DNA from: Fragilaria radians
Lineage: Eukaryota; Bacillariophyta; Fragilariophyceae; Fragilariales; Fragilariaceae
DNA length: 28,897 nucleotides
NCBI GenBank assembly: GCA_900642245.1
Contig: CAAAJI010000301.1
Span: 1 to 28,897 of the forward strand
Direction: 5' to 3'
In this document: positions 9,815-18,776 of the stretch, in pieces
How positions within the stretch are numbered: position 1 is the first letter of the stretch
Layout of the letters: each line of letters begins with the position of its first letter
Position numbers and translations under genes: made by a program
Notes under the pieces: model-generated
Told to the model about the DNA's origin: nothing
The model's input: only the letters and a program-made list of their open reading frames with translations
The model's database searches: none

Positions 9815-10068
9815 TCGGTTACTCAGTTATTGCATGTAAAAGTCTAAGAAGCGAGTTTGATCCTATCCTTAGTGAAGGCTCAAGATCTGGATGTCATGAT
9901 AAAGGAACTTCACTCTTGTGGCTAAAGTGATACTTACAAGCATTTCTAATAAACTGTTAATTATTCACTGATCAGGATATTGCATTAGTTGCAAGTCTCT
10001 TTAGAGGAGTGATGTATTCATAGCAGAGAAAAGCCGGTTACAGTTGAAGAGAGACAACGAGAGTTGAA
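9815..10068 (+). mobile_element. Remnant D': shortened gag-like scrap in unit 2
   Basis: Plus-strand reading gives GYSVIACKSLRSEFDPIL, matching GYAAIACERLRSEFDLIL of unit 1. The upstream part containing WSRWSKELLAKA is missing here. It ends at the right boundary of the duplication. Confidence 0.4.
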
Positions 10069-10619
10069 CTTTCAACTTGAAAGGCAAAACACGACATCGC
10101 TCTATGAGAATGAGGGAGGAATGATGGAATGGCAAGCCTTATGTATTGGCCAATTTAAATGTATAGAAAGATATTGTTTTTTTATTCTCTACTAGTAGTT
10201 GGTGCTTGCTTTGCTCCGCAGAGTTAATTATTTTCCAAAAGAGAATGTATCCTTGAATTTTTACATTTCCAGCAATAATTATGACAAAGATTTTCATTGT
10301 TATTTGTGAACCTAGAATTTGCAGGTCATACAATCTGATACATGACACAATATTTAAGTGTTACTACTTGACTTAACATGTCATTGGTATCTATAATTAC
10401 TGTACTAACAATACGCACAAAGGTTAAGGGTTAGCACCCGCCAGATCGAATGTGAAACTTTTTTAGTAGTGTAGATGACGTGTAACTATGACAGAAGCTA
10501 GGTCCAGAATGGCATGGGTTCGAATCACGTTTGTAAACGCTTCTTCTTTGGCTGCTTGGCGTGATTTACTTAGCTTCCAAAAAGGGTCCTTCAATTCCAT
10601 GCAAGAGCATTGATTTTCA
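10069..10619. other. Stretch with no recognisable gene
   Basis: AT-rich sequence right of the duplication. A word like a tRNA B box (GGTTCGAATCA, about 10518) is present, but no tRNA can be folded around it. No coding frame is convincing. Confidence 0.4.
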
Positions 10620-11040
10620 GCATCGTATGGGTTTGGAATTTGAAGGCCAGGTCAGTATATCTTTCGTACATCTCAAGGGTATCAATACCATGGTATATGT
10701 AAACCTAGAATCTTGAGAAAGTTCACAAGGATAGATTTTTGAAAATAAAGGCTCACATACATCTTTAGCAAATGTATCCCTGCTCACATCCTTAGTAAAA
10801 CGTTCTGCAACATTCTCGCATGATTTTACAACCACAGTATTAATTGAACCGTCTACAAAATGCTCGTGTACACTTAACTGCTTCAGAAATTGCCACGTAT
10901 TCCATTCCACTCCATGAAACTGTTACACCCTTCTGGCCTTTTGATGTCCAAAAATTAGGCACTCAAAGTCAATAAGTGATCAAAACCATTACACATATCC
11001 TTGTCTCAGCATCACCAGCCCAATCACTTCAGATGCCGAA
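10620..11040 (-). mobile_element. Remnant C2: second RNase H and polyprotein C-terminus of a copia element
   Basis: Minus-strand pieces read SDWAGDAETRICV, then KGQKGVTV and MEYVAISEAVK in neighbouring frames, and finally HEHFVDGSINTVVVKSCENV followed by ERFTKDV. This is the classic end of a copia RNase H and polyprotein. It lies directly downstream of another RNase H (Remnant C), so two 3' pol ends are joined tail to head. Stops and frameshifts make it dead. Confidence 0.68.
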
Positions 11041-12480
11041 TGTACGTCTCCCGATTACATCTTGCACACTCTCTTGCATAAAGTGATAGCATCAACATGC
11101 GGAGTGCATACGCCTGTCAAAGCATTTTGCGACATAAATAGTGCAACAATATTGTCAGTTTTGACAACAATCGGTAGCTATACATCAAACCCAATACCTT
11201 GGAGAACATAATAAATAAATTTAATCGCTTTCACAGATTCCAAAATTGTCGTATACTCCGCTTTGCTGCTAGACAAAGTGACACCTCTCTGTGCCTTGGA
11301 TCTCCAGGAAACATATACGCCCATGAGGAAGGTACTGTAACCTGTCACATGAATCCTTGTTTCTGCACTGTCACAGAATACATTCAAATTCAAATTTTTC
11401 TTACAGATACTTGGTCAAATTTTGAGAACAAAACTCATTGTATCCAAAATAAATTTATTTACCCTGAATAACTCAAGGTAAGTCCCAATTATTGCACCAT
11501 CCATGCATTTTGATAATTCTATAACAACATTACTGATATCAGGTCTTGAATACTTTGTTAAAAAGAGAAGCATACCAACTCCTGAACAATAACAGCTTTA
11601 TAATTCCGCATCAATGATTTCCGAATCCTTGTCAGGTCGAACCACTTTAAGCCTTGGCATCCCAGGAGCACCATGGATCCTCTTTCCAAGTACTTCATCA
11701 CCAAATCTATCCAACACATTATTGATCAAATGAGAATGCAGGATCATAATCTGATTCAAATTCTTGTTTTCAATTACCCAACAACTCAAATATTCCGTGA
11801 GACTAATTTCAACCTTTAGATTGAAGCCATTTTTGATCCCTATCTTGGGTGACTTGAGTCCCTTCAACATTATCTGCTTCCTGATTTGATGCTGCAAGGT
11901 TATGAAAGAAGGCTTCAATATCATCATCATTATTTACCTTTGAAGGAGTGTTGGTAATTACCCAGTTCTTGTAACTTTTCCTCAATCAAACAACATATCT
12001 GGTGTGAACAATTCTATTAGTGTCAATATTTAACATCCATTAGACATCATTTCCATGGTCACCTGAGTAACCCACAAAAATAGAAGCTATTCCTCGATTC
12101 TTTAACTTCTCTTGGATGTCATCCTTTGTAGTTACAACACCCATTTTCCCAAAGATCCTTAAACGTGTAGGTAACTTGGGCGTATTGCCAAATAATAGCT
12201 GATAAGGGCGCTTCTCCTTTGTTTTAATTGCAATAGGAAAGTGGTTGTTTTTGCACATTCAGCCCAAATATCAGATCTTTTGCTCTTTTCAAGACCTACA
12301 TTGCTTAGCGTTGCTCTAATCCTGCCATAGAATGTCTGACAAATTTTAATCCGTATTTCCAGATCTTCACTTTTGCCTAGCCTGCTTTCTCTGAATATCC
12401 TTTCCGTATTCACCGATGAAGGAGCAGATAATTCAGTGAAGACAATCTCACTAAGCTCAATAGCCCTCAGCATCATATTT
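11040..12480 (-). mobile_element. Remnant C: copia integrase C-terminus, RT end and RNase H (RT core missing)
   Basis: On the minus strand the order is: integrase (QTFYGRIRATL and IWAECAKTTTFL, about 12280-12345; after a frameshift, PYQLLFGNTPKLPTRLRIFG and IFVGYSGDHGNDV to 12040; then WMLNIDTNRIVHTRYVV), a linker, the end of RT (GAPGMPRLKVVRP, CSGVGMLLFLTKYSRPDISN and ELSKCMDGA, about 11470-11690), and RNase H (LNVFCDS, VSWRSKAQRGVTLSSSKAEY to 11178, then VVKTDNIVALFMSQN). The catalytic RT core with the YxDD box is absent, and in the RNase H the usual DWAGDP after FCDS is deleted. Confidence 0.8.
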
Positions 12481-13090
12481 CCTTCCTCTGATCAACTACT
12501 TCAAGGCTTCTAAATATATCTACCATCCCTAGCAGGACATTCTTGGTCCCTGAGCCTTTAGCCTTGATTATCACACTTAAATTGTAAATGCTTAGATGCT
12601 TTCTCTCATCACTGTTCTCACATTTGTGATTGTCAATCTCTTTACTTGACTAAAATGAGCCATCATGTTTATTCGGACTTAGAGTATTGGAGACATATTC
12701 CAAGAGACAGATAACTCTATAAAACAACACAAGAAATAGCAAGCTGGTTACAATTTTGTACTTCTCACATTACCCTTAACATACCAAATTGTGGGAGAAG
12801 TACTTAACTTCCAAAAGCCGATTTTTACACTGTGGGAGAAGCAAGAGTCCATAAACTTGACTCTCCCTCTCCAAACATAAACCACCAATTTTGAACACAA
12901 AACCTCGTTGATGCTCTCAGCTGAGAGGCAGAAGGAAACTGTAAATCCCAAGTCGAATGGCTATGTGAGTATTTGAAGAGTGGAGGAGTAAACCTCAAAT
13001 CGCTTGTGAAAGCACAATCCCGGGGCTTGGTGAGCTGCCCGTAGGACAACGATTGGGGTTTTTGGAACCTGGGACAATTACAAGTCCTTA
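12480..13090 (+). other. Possible LTR-like segment with primer-binding-site-like end, plus strand
   Basis: TGTGGGAGAAG occurs twice (about 12791 and 12831). About 300 bases further, GTATCAGAGAG (about 13095) resembles the TGGTATCAGAGC primer-binding site of copia elements that use initiator tRNA-Met. This could be a plus-strand LTR inserted in the minus-strand element. No matching second LTR or target-site duplication was found, so this is tentative. Confidence 0.25.
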
Positions 13091-13726
13091 AAGTCGTATC
13101 AGAGAGTTCTTTTCATCTTTTGAACAAATTTGTTGCAAGGAAGGCTATAAATCCTGGATAGTGTGCAAGTGGATGCTTAGGCCTGAGCAATTCAACAGAT
13201 CAAGTGAAAAGTTGGACAAAAAGGTAAGACAACATCAGAACTAAAACAAGCAAATCAGCAGGGAGCTTTGACGGATAGTTTCAAGAGCTGGACTTCACTC
13301 TATCTAGTCTAAGCATCACTTTGAGATAGACCATTATACGTTACTCTCACCAAGGGGCTGATCCAAGCGGTATACAAATTTGGTAATCTGGTCCAGACCC
13401 AGAGTTATTGCTGTCAGTGCTTGAGCTTTCACTTCATGCTTTTTCCCCCTCTACACTAAACCTGATTTCTTCCTTTTCTTGGTTATGACTTCATTTTGGA
13501 ATTATCAACGGATGATAGGAATTTTCTCCTAGTTTTCAAATTCAATTTGCACCTACTATTTAGCATGTTATTTATTTCTATGAAATTTCAAGTTTCATTT
13601 AGCTTCTTAAATGAATAATTCACTTATTGTCACCAAAGGGGAATTCTTTGCTCTTACATAGCACTTACATAAAAGGTTGACAGAATAAGTTCAATCTCAT
13701 TATCATCAACTACATCAAACTTCAGT
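13091..13726. other. Stretch between possible LTR and gag remnant, no intact gene
   Basis: No recognisable domain is seen on either strand. By position it could be the leader of a plus-strand insertion or the eroded gag-protease part of the minus-strand element. Confidence 0.35.
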
Positions 13727-14202
13727 CTTCATTATCAACGCTTAGATCTTCAAGATTTGTGATCCAATCTTCGGGATCTTTGTCTTTCTTCAATTTTCTT
13801 TCTCTAAAGAGTCTTTCTGCCTTCACTAAAGAAGGAAGTGAAATAGGATCAAACTTCTTCTTAAGTTTTTCTCAAGCCAATTCTTCATTTCCATCTTTTA
13901 AGTCTTCATTTTTACACCCTATAATAATCCCAAAACAATTTTTCCACCACCACAGCTTACATCAATTGATAGTACTCGTTCTGTGTATGCAATTTTATTG
14001 AGCTCTATGACATTTAGCAACATCTTCTCTTCTTCTGTCTTATCATTGATCACTTCAAGGCTTTTGGGATGTCAACTTTACCTAATAAGGCATCCTTCAT
14101 TCCTGATTGTTTGACCTTGGCTAACTGTGTCTCACTCCATGTATGTCCATCTGCTTTGTTCACTGAAAAGTTAAGGACTCGGATTGCAGACATTTCACTC
14201 AT
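13727..14202 (-). mobile_element. Remnant C gag: copia-type gag with stops
   Basis: From an ATG at 14202 (minus) the frame reads through LNFSVNKADGHTWSETQLAK and DALLGKVDIP to a stop near 14050. In shifted frames it continues with AYTERVLSID, then DGNEELA-stop-EKLKKKFDP, LVKAERLFRERKLKKDKDPE and DWITNLEDL. This matches the copia gag pattern: TWS box, LLG box, LAWERLKKKF with the W changed to a stop, and DPDxWITELEDL. It lies 5' of Remnant C's integrase on the same strand and is probably the same element. Confidence 0.72.
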
Positions 14203-15232
14203 TCTTAAAGTAAATAATTTTATTTACTAATGACAATTATCGCGAAAAAAGAGGACTTCTTGTCAATATCGGATGTTTAAACGTGTTGAAATGACTCTTC
14301 ACACTAAGCTTGTGATTATTAAGCTTTCAATTCTACTCCTATTGCTGCATTAAATCTTTTTGTTTTCACTAACGGTCGACAGATGAATTATTCATGAAGG
14401 TCAAAATGTTGGCGGTGATTTTCAATATGTCATGTTTTCTTTGATTTTACCCCTATTGGTCGTAATGTATTCATCTAAAAGTTATCTTTTCAGGCCACTT
14501 GGGTCAACCTCTTCCATGGGACGTATTGATTGACTCATCAATTCAATAGGGAGCTTTAGGACTTTTGGCTTTTCTCTGATAGTGGCAATTGATTGTGAAG
14601 CAGTGTTCTCTGTACATAAGTTATTTATCCGAAAAAATAAGTGCTTACAAATTAAGCTTAGCTATCAAAACCTGTTGAGAACAAACATTCGATGTAGAGT
14701 GAAAGTACCAAGTTAAAATCAATCATTTGCAATTAGTAATCAAAATTCAAAAACGGCTTCTTATTATGCACGAGGGACATGCAAGAAGCATTCAGTTGTA
14801 ATACAGCATGGGCTATAGTTGGGAAGAAAGCCCTAAATAACCGAAGCATCAGTGTTCTTGCAAAGCACATGTACTGATAGACCTACTGTAGCAAGAGTTG
14901 ACAACCGTTTTTCTCTGTTAATCGAGACGTCCATTCTTTAAGTGACCCATGACTACTTGCAATTAGCATTCTATAAATGTCTATCTTCGCGTCGATAAAA
15001 ATAGTTTTAATGCGAAGCTTTCCCAACAGCTCGTTGAGTACTTGTCTCGTCTGTACGAATTGTTGACAAACAATTCCGTCAAGTAGGAAATTCTCGTAGT
15101 AGTTTCGGATTCGTTGACATGCGACAAAAAAATAACAAAATTCTTTTCGCCATATGTGTGTCATTGCACACAAATTCTGGTAAGTACAGAAATTACAAAT
15201 TCCTTTGCCATATCATGCGTGATGAATTAAAA
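14203..15232. other. Upstream region of RGLE copy 2, no clear gene
   Basis: A minus-strand frame of 96 codons (15173-14883, with LNELLGKLRIKTIFIDAKID) is open, but I recognise no family and it has no counterpart near the other copies. ATTCGTTGACATGCGA at 15109-15124 resembles a word at 22181-22196 before copy 3. A consensus-like splice donor GTAAGT is at 15180, with no obvious acceptor before the ATG. Confidence 0.35.
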
Positions 15233-15967
15233 ATGATTTCTAGATGCTCTTCAAAAGTCGGCTCTGAACGAACGAGTATCTCCTCAAAGTCTTCAATGAA
15301 AAAAGTCAAATTTCAACTTGAACCCCAAAATGTTGTATTCATCCCATCCGTTGAAGGTGAAGGCGTATGGCATTCGCAAAAATCATTACTACACATGCGA
15401 GGTGTTGCCCTTGATACAGCACTTCAATCTCGTTATGATCCTCGTTATACATTATGGAACACTCTCTTTCAAGATCCAGCGTCTGAGAATCTCTTGTGCT
15501 TGTGGACGACCAATTCCAACACTTTGAGAGGTTTGGAACAATTCGTATGTGATACTCTTAGAAGACAAAGGACGCTTGAACATACCGAACGAGTCCTCGC
15601 AATCCTTCAAGCACAACAACGACACTGTCAAATACGTCGACAACGACAAAGAAAGCAACGCCTTGGATTTCAAGAAGAAGTTTTAAATTCAAATGATTAC
15701 GAGATAGAGGCAGAAGAACTTGCAGCAATCAGTTGTCAATACAGTCAAGGTTCCATCGAAATGGCTAAAGTTATGGGGAAAGCAGATGCTTTTGCAGTCT
15801 CTGTCGATGACCAAAAATGCATTCGTATAGCATGGATCCGAGACCAAGATGTATCGAAATTTACAGGTGATCAAGACATCACTGATAACTCAGAGATTTC
15901 ACTTCCTTGTACTTCTACACGTTCATCATGTTCGATTATGTCGTGGACGACATCAACCGCAGCATGA
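15233..15967 (+). CDS. RGLE-family uncharacterised protein, copy 2 (complete)
   Basis: The start was placed at ATG 15233 because ATGATTTCTAGATnCTC is shared with copy 3's start at 22250. An in-frame ATG at 15119 would add 38 residues not found in copy 3. The product is 244 residues: a Ser-rich head, MKKVKFQLEPQNVVFIPSVE, a W-containing HSQKSLLHMR stretch, the long invariant core (ALQSRYDPRYTLWNTLFQDP and LCLWTTNSNTLRGLEQFVC), a basic helix (RRQRTLEHTERVLAILQAQ), RRQRQRKQR, an acidic linker, EELAAIS.QYSQGSIE and KADAFAVSVDD, a variable tail, and a terminal TSTAA. Similar proteins with a VxF head, RGLE and terminal alanine-rich helices occur in many diatom genomes without known function. Comparison with copy 3 shows nearly silent-only change in the core, so it is expressed and constrained. 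Localisation is unknown. Confidence 0.85.
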   Translation: MISRCSSKVGSERTSISSKSSMKKVKFQLEPQNVVFIPSVEGEGVWHSQKSLLHMRGVALDTALQSRYDPRYTLWNTLFQDPASENLLCLWTTNSNTLRGLEQFVCDTLRRQRTLEHTERVLAILQAQQRHCQIRRQRQRKQRLGFQEEVLNSNDYEIEAEELAAISCQYSQGSIEMAKVMGKADAFAVSVDDQKCIRIAWIRDQDVSKFTGDQDITDNSEISLPCTSTRSSCSIMSWTTSTAA

Positions 15968-18123
15968 TGCCATATCTAAAAAGGAAGGCTTACTGTAAAC
16001 TAATCAAGAAACTGTGCCGATGAATTATTATCATTGAAAGAAATGTACTGTAACACTAAAGTAAAGAATTTTCAAACAGTAGAAAGAATCTTGACCTTTG
16101 CAAGACTAGAGTGACCACTATCTATACATTTTTTCATTGATTTCACTAGACCTGTGTAATGTGTTCCCTATCCATGTGAAAGTCATAGGTTGCCTGTTTC
16201 CATTCAAGACTATGATAAATGAGCCCTATACAGTTTTCCTTACACCGGATGTAATCTATAAATTCATTATCCTTGGGAAAGTATGAACGTTTTGCAAAGT
16301 TTCAACACACTTGCTGGTAGAGTAGCAAGACAATAACTTTCCAATCTTTTGGAATGAAGCGTCCATATCTAGACAAGATGAAGAGAGTACTTCATTATGT
16401 AAGTTAAGTGGTATCATGAACATTATCCAATCTTACTTTTAACCAGTTGTTTATGAAATAAAAGTATGTAAGTCTCTAGAAGATGACCAATGGATTAGTT
16501 CAAGAAAATAAATAGCGGGAAATGTATTCTATGTTTTCATACGTATAAATGTTCCAAGTCATGAGTGAGAGAATATCTCCTTGCATGGATGACAAGCGTT
16601 CTTCAGTCATAGCATTAGTTTTGTTTAAATCTCTGCTTGTAAACAGTGCTTTATGAAGCTGATTGCTTGTAAACAATGCAAATGCAACGTTCTTATTATC
16701 TCGAAGAAATTTTTGAAGCTGATTGAAAATCCTTAAAGTACCACCAATAATTTCTAGAATGTTTGATCCCTTGAGAAGTTTCACGACGACTCTAAGTTCA
16801 GGATAACCCTCTCAATTAATTCAAAGCTGAATAGGATTTTGATGAGTGCAGTTATTGAAATCCTTTTACTTTGGTAAAATGGCAGCATGAGTTAGGTAAA
16901 GCTGGAAAAAAAGGAAGCTCTGCGCGATATAGATGATTTATTAGTAAGGTAGCATTACCTAAAATATTCAGCAAAGTACTTAGATTCAACTGACAAGTAC
17001 TAGGCTGTTAAAATCATATCATGTTTGAGCAACAATTTGAAAAATATGGCATTGAAGCTTCAGGAACTCTGTCATATATATGAATGTATGATCCTGGAAT
17101 GCATTTTGTATATGTGATTATTTTGAAAAATTTCACTATAAATGAATGGCAGCGTACCAATTTTTGGAGGCAAAGAAATGGTCCGAAAACGCCAAATTAG
17201 CAGCAATCAATTGTTTACCAACAAAAGCTGACAATACAAACTTTCCTTGTAACCGCAGTTCCACAATTTGGTGTGATACAAAATAAGCATGAAGTGTAGT
17301 TTCATATTTGTAATGCGTCATTTAACACATCAAAGCCTAGCAGGTATTGCTATGAATCTCATCACGTTTGGGTGAATATTTTGTAACAAAGGACACAAAT
17401 TATGTTATGAATATCTTGAAGGGCTACAAAATGACAGCGTGTTGATCAATGCTTAGGCACTTGGTAGCTCTAGATCACCTATTACGTGAGCTCTTGAATT
17501 GATTGGTTTGTCAAATTAAATCTCAGAGTGCAAAGCTGAACTATTTGTTGTTGAGAATATTAGAAAAGTTTCTTGGTCCAACTGTTGTGACGTTGCGTAT
17601 AGATGATATGGATATGAAGGAAGTACCACCATTTTAAGTTCTGGACGAAAATTCTGTTCGATACTTTTCCAAAAAATCAATGTTTGATGGATGAGTCATG
17701 AACATTATCCGCACCGAACGAACGAACGAACGACATGCCAACTAAAAAAAAAATGGAAACCCAAGTCGGAGAATCTAAACTAGTACACGCCGTAAAAAAG
17801 GCCTGTAATGGTATGCATGCGAAAATTGGAAACCATGGATCTACTCTTTGCTTTAAATCCTAAAGCATACTATCATTCAGTAGAGAAATAATAAAACAAT
17901 GGATATTAAATGACGCTTTGGCGAAATCACATAGATTAATAAGTTACAACAGAAAGTAACCAACGGACACACATATCATCATTCCAATGCCATTTGTTAA
18001 ATATTTTCATAATTCAAAAGGCAGCAACATGGTCTCAAATCTCAATCCAGAGAAATTTCCTGACGACGCTAAAGACTTTTTCTTTTCTTCACAACACCAG
18101 TTTCGTTAATAGGTACCATCATA
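15968..18123. other. 2.2 kb stretch without a supported gene
   Basis: Mostly AT-rich. Short open frames exist on the minus strand (16784-16500 and 17321-17136) but show no known domain. A (CGAA)4-like microsatellite lies near 17714-17735. A plus-strand KRPYLDKMKRVLHYV at about 16354-16398 faintly recalls the end of copia RT, and AELFVVENIRK near 17540 an RNase H box, so decayed retroelement is possible. Confidence 0.35.
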
Positions 18124-18585
18124 TTATTTAAACTCATCGGAAGTAGCATGACAACGTCGAAAGTAATTTCGAGCTGTTTCACAAATTCGTGATTGATTAT
18201 CATCGGATGATTGACATTGAGTAAACATGGCATCCACTTGATGACAATCTCGTAATGTATTAGAACTCAACATGGCAGTCACAACGGAATTATGGCGTAC
18301 TCGAGAAGATGGTGATGATCCATACAGGGTTGCACTTTGTCTTGTAGTCGAAGCCGTAGATACCGAAGAAGAGAAAGATGATGACGAGGATAACGAAGTT
18401 TCTCCCACAGACTCATCACCCAACGATGCGGATCGTGAACGAAGATTACGTGGAAAGAAGAAGANNNNNNNNNNNNNNNNNNNNNNNNNNNNNNNNNNNN
18501 NNNNNNNNNNNNNNNNNNNNNNNNNNNNNNNNNNNNNNNNNNNNNNNNNNNNNNNNNNNNNNNNNNNGGATGGTACGGATGACAT
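18124..18585 (-). CDS. Ser-rich twin-CX9C (CHCH) protein, interrupted by assembly gap
   Basis: The C-terminal part holds two exact CX9C pairs, CHQVDAMFTQC and CETARNYFRRC, separated by ten residues. This is the twin-CX9C signature of small proteins oxidatively folded in the mitochondrial intermembrane space (the Mia40 substrate group, which includes Cmc and Cox factors). Before it lie a Ser-rich stretch (SLSSSSSFSSSVSTAS) and basic PRNLRSRS. The 103 N at 18465-18567 interrupt the N-terminal part. The codons beyond the gap (MSSVPS from 18585) make a plausible start, but frame continuity depends on the true gap size. The stop is TAA at 18126-18124. Which twin-CX9C protein this is cannot be said; the long Ser-rich head is unlike the short classical members. 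A mitochondrial location is inferred from the motif alone. Confidence 0.8.
   Translation of the reverse strand: MSSVPSXXXXXXXXXXXXXXXXXXXXXXXXXXXXXXXXXXXFFFPRNLRSRSASLGDESVGETSLSSSSSFSSSVSTASTTRQSATLYGSSPSSRVRHNSVVTAMLSSNTLRDCHQVDAMFTQCQSSDDNQSRICETARNYFRRCHATSDEFK
18465..18567. other. Assembly gap (103 N)
   Basis: Unresolved bases lie within the N-terminal coding part of the twin-CX9C gene. The Ser/Arg-rich, low-complexity sequence beside it may have defeated assembly. Confidence 0.99.
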
Positions 18586-18710
18586 GTTTCTTTATAATTC
18601 GTTTTGGTTTTTTTATGACACAATGGCTTTTTGAAATGAAGTGAAATTCTCTGAGAAAAGAATCCGAACAATACAAATTATACCGAAGAAAAAAGACAAT
18701 TCTTTTCCAA

Positions 18711-18776
18711 TTCGCTAACGTCAGCGAGTTGATACAGGTCGATATTTTTCCTCACGTGTAGGGGTTCCCTACGTGG
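18711..18776 (-). promoter_or_regulatory. Palindromic ACGT and CACGTG elements upstream of the CHCH gene
   Basis: TCGCTAACGTCAGCGA (18712-18727) is a palindrome with one mismatched pair around an ACGT centre. Close by, CACGTGTAGGG-gtt-CCCTACGTG (about 18753-18775) is an imperfect inverted repeat containing a G-box (CACGTG). Both lie 130-190 bases before the ATG at 18585 and resemble sites for bZIP or bHLH factors. Function is inferred only from motif and position. Confidence 0.4.

Larger units (their letters stand above)
6809..10068. repeat. Tandem duplication, unit 2 (about 3.3 kb)
   Basis: This is the second unit of the direct tandem duplication, following unit 1 without spacer. Order and orientation of all parts match unit 1. 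The longest conserved stretches lie within the secreted-protein gene. Relative to unit 1 it lacks about 325 bases near 9812, has extra residues in the N-terminal coding region (DHVEFVNRQVG), and has many small indels in the leader. Confidence 0.85.

Noticed and set aside
10515..10530. tRNA B-box-like GGTTCGAATCA
   Set aside because: The five-base T stem has a mismatch, and no acceptor, D or anticodon arm can be placed around it. An A-box-like TTAGCACCCGCC near 10430 is poor, so neither a tRNA nor a SINE is supported.
15119..15232. 38-residue N-terminal extension of RGLE copy 2
   Set aside because: Copy 3 begins at the equivalent of 15233, and its upstream sequence is not coding in that frame. 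The extension includes a splice-donor-like GTAAGT, so it is probably leader sequence.
16354..16398. Plus-strand KRPYLDKMKRVLHYV resembling the end of copia RT
   Set aside because: Only 15 residues before a stop, with no further RT or RNase H motif in order; too weak to annotate.
17710..17736. CGAA microsatellite as a possible CRISPR-like or regulatory repeat
   Set aside because: It is only about four units of a simple tetranucleotide with no spacers; an ordinary microsatellite.
18272..18634. Plus-strand acidic frame across the N gap
   Set aside because: It is complementary to the Ser-rich part of the twin-CX9C gene; the exact cysteine spacing on the minus strand decides which strand is coding.
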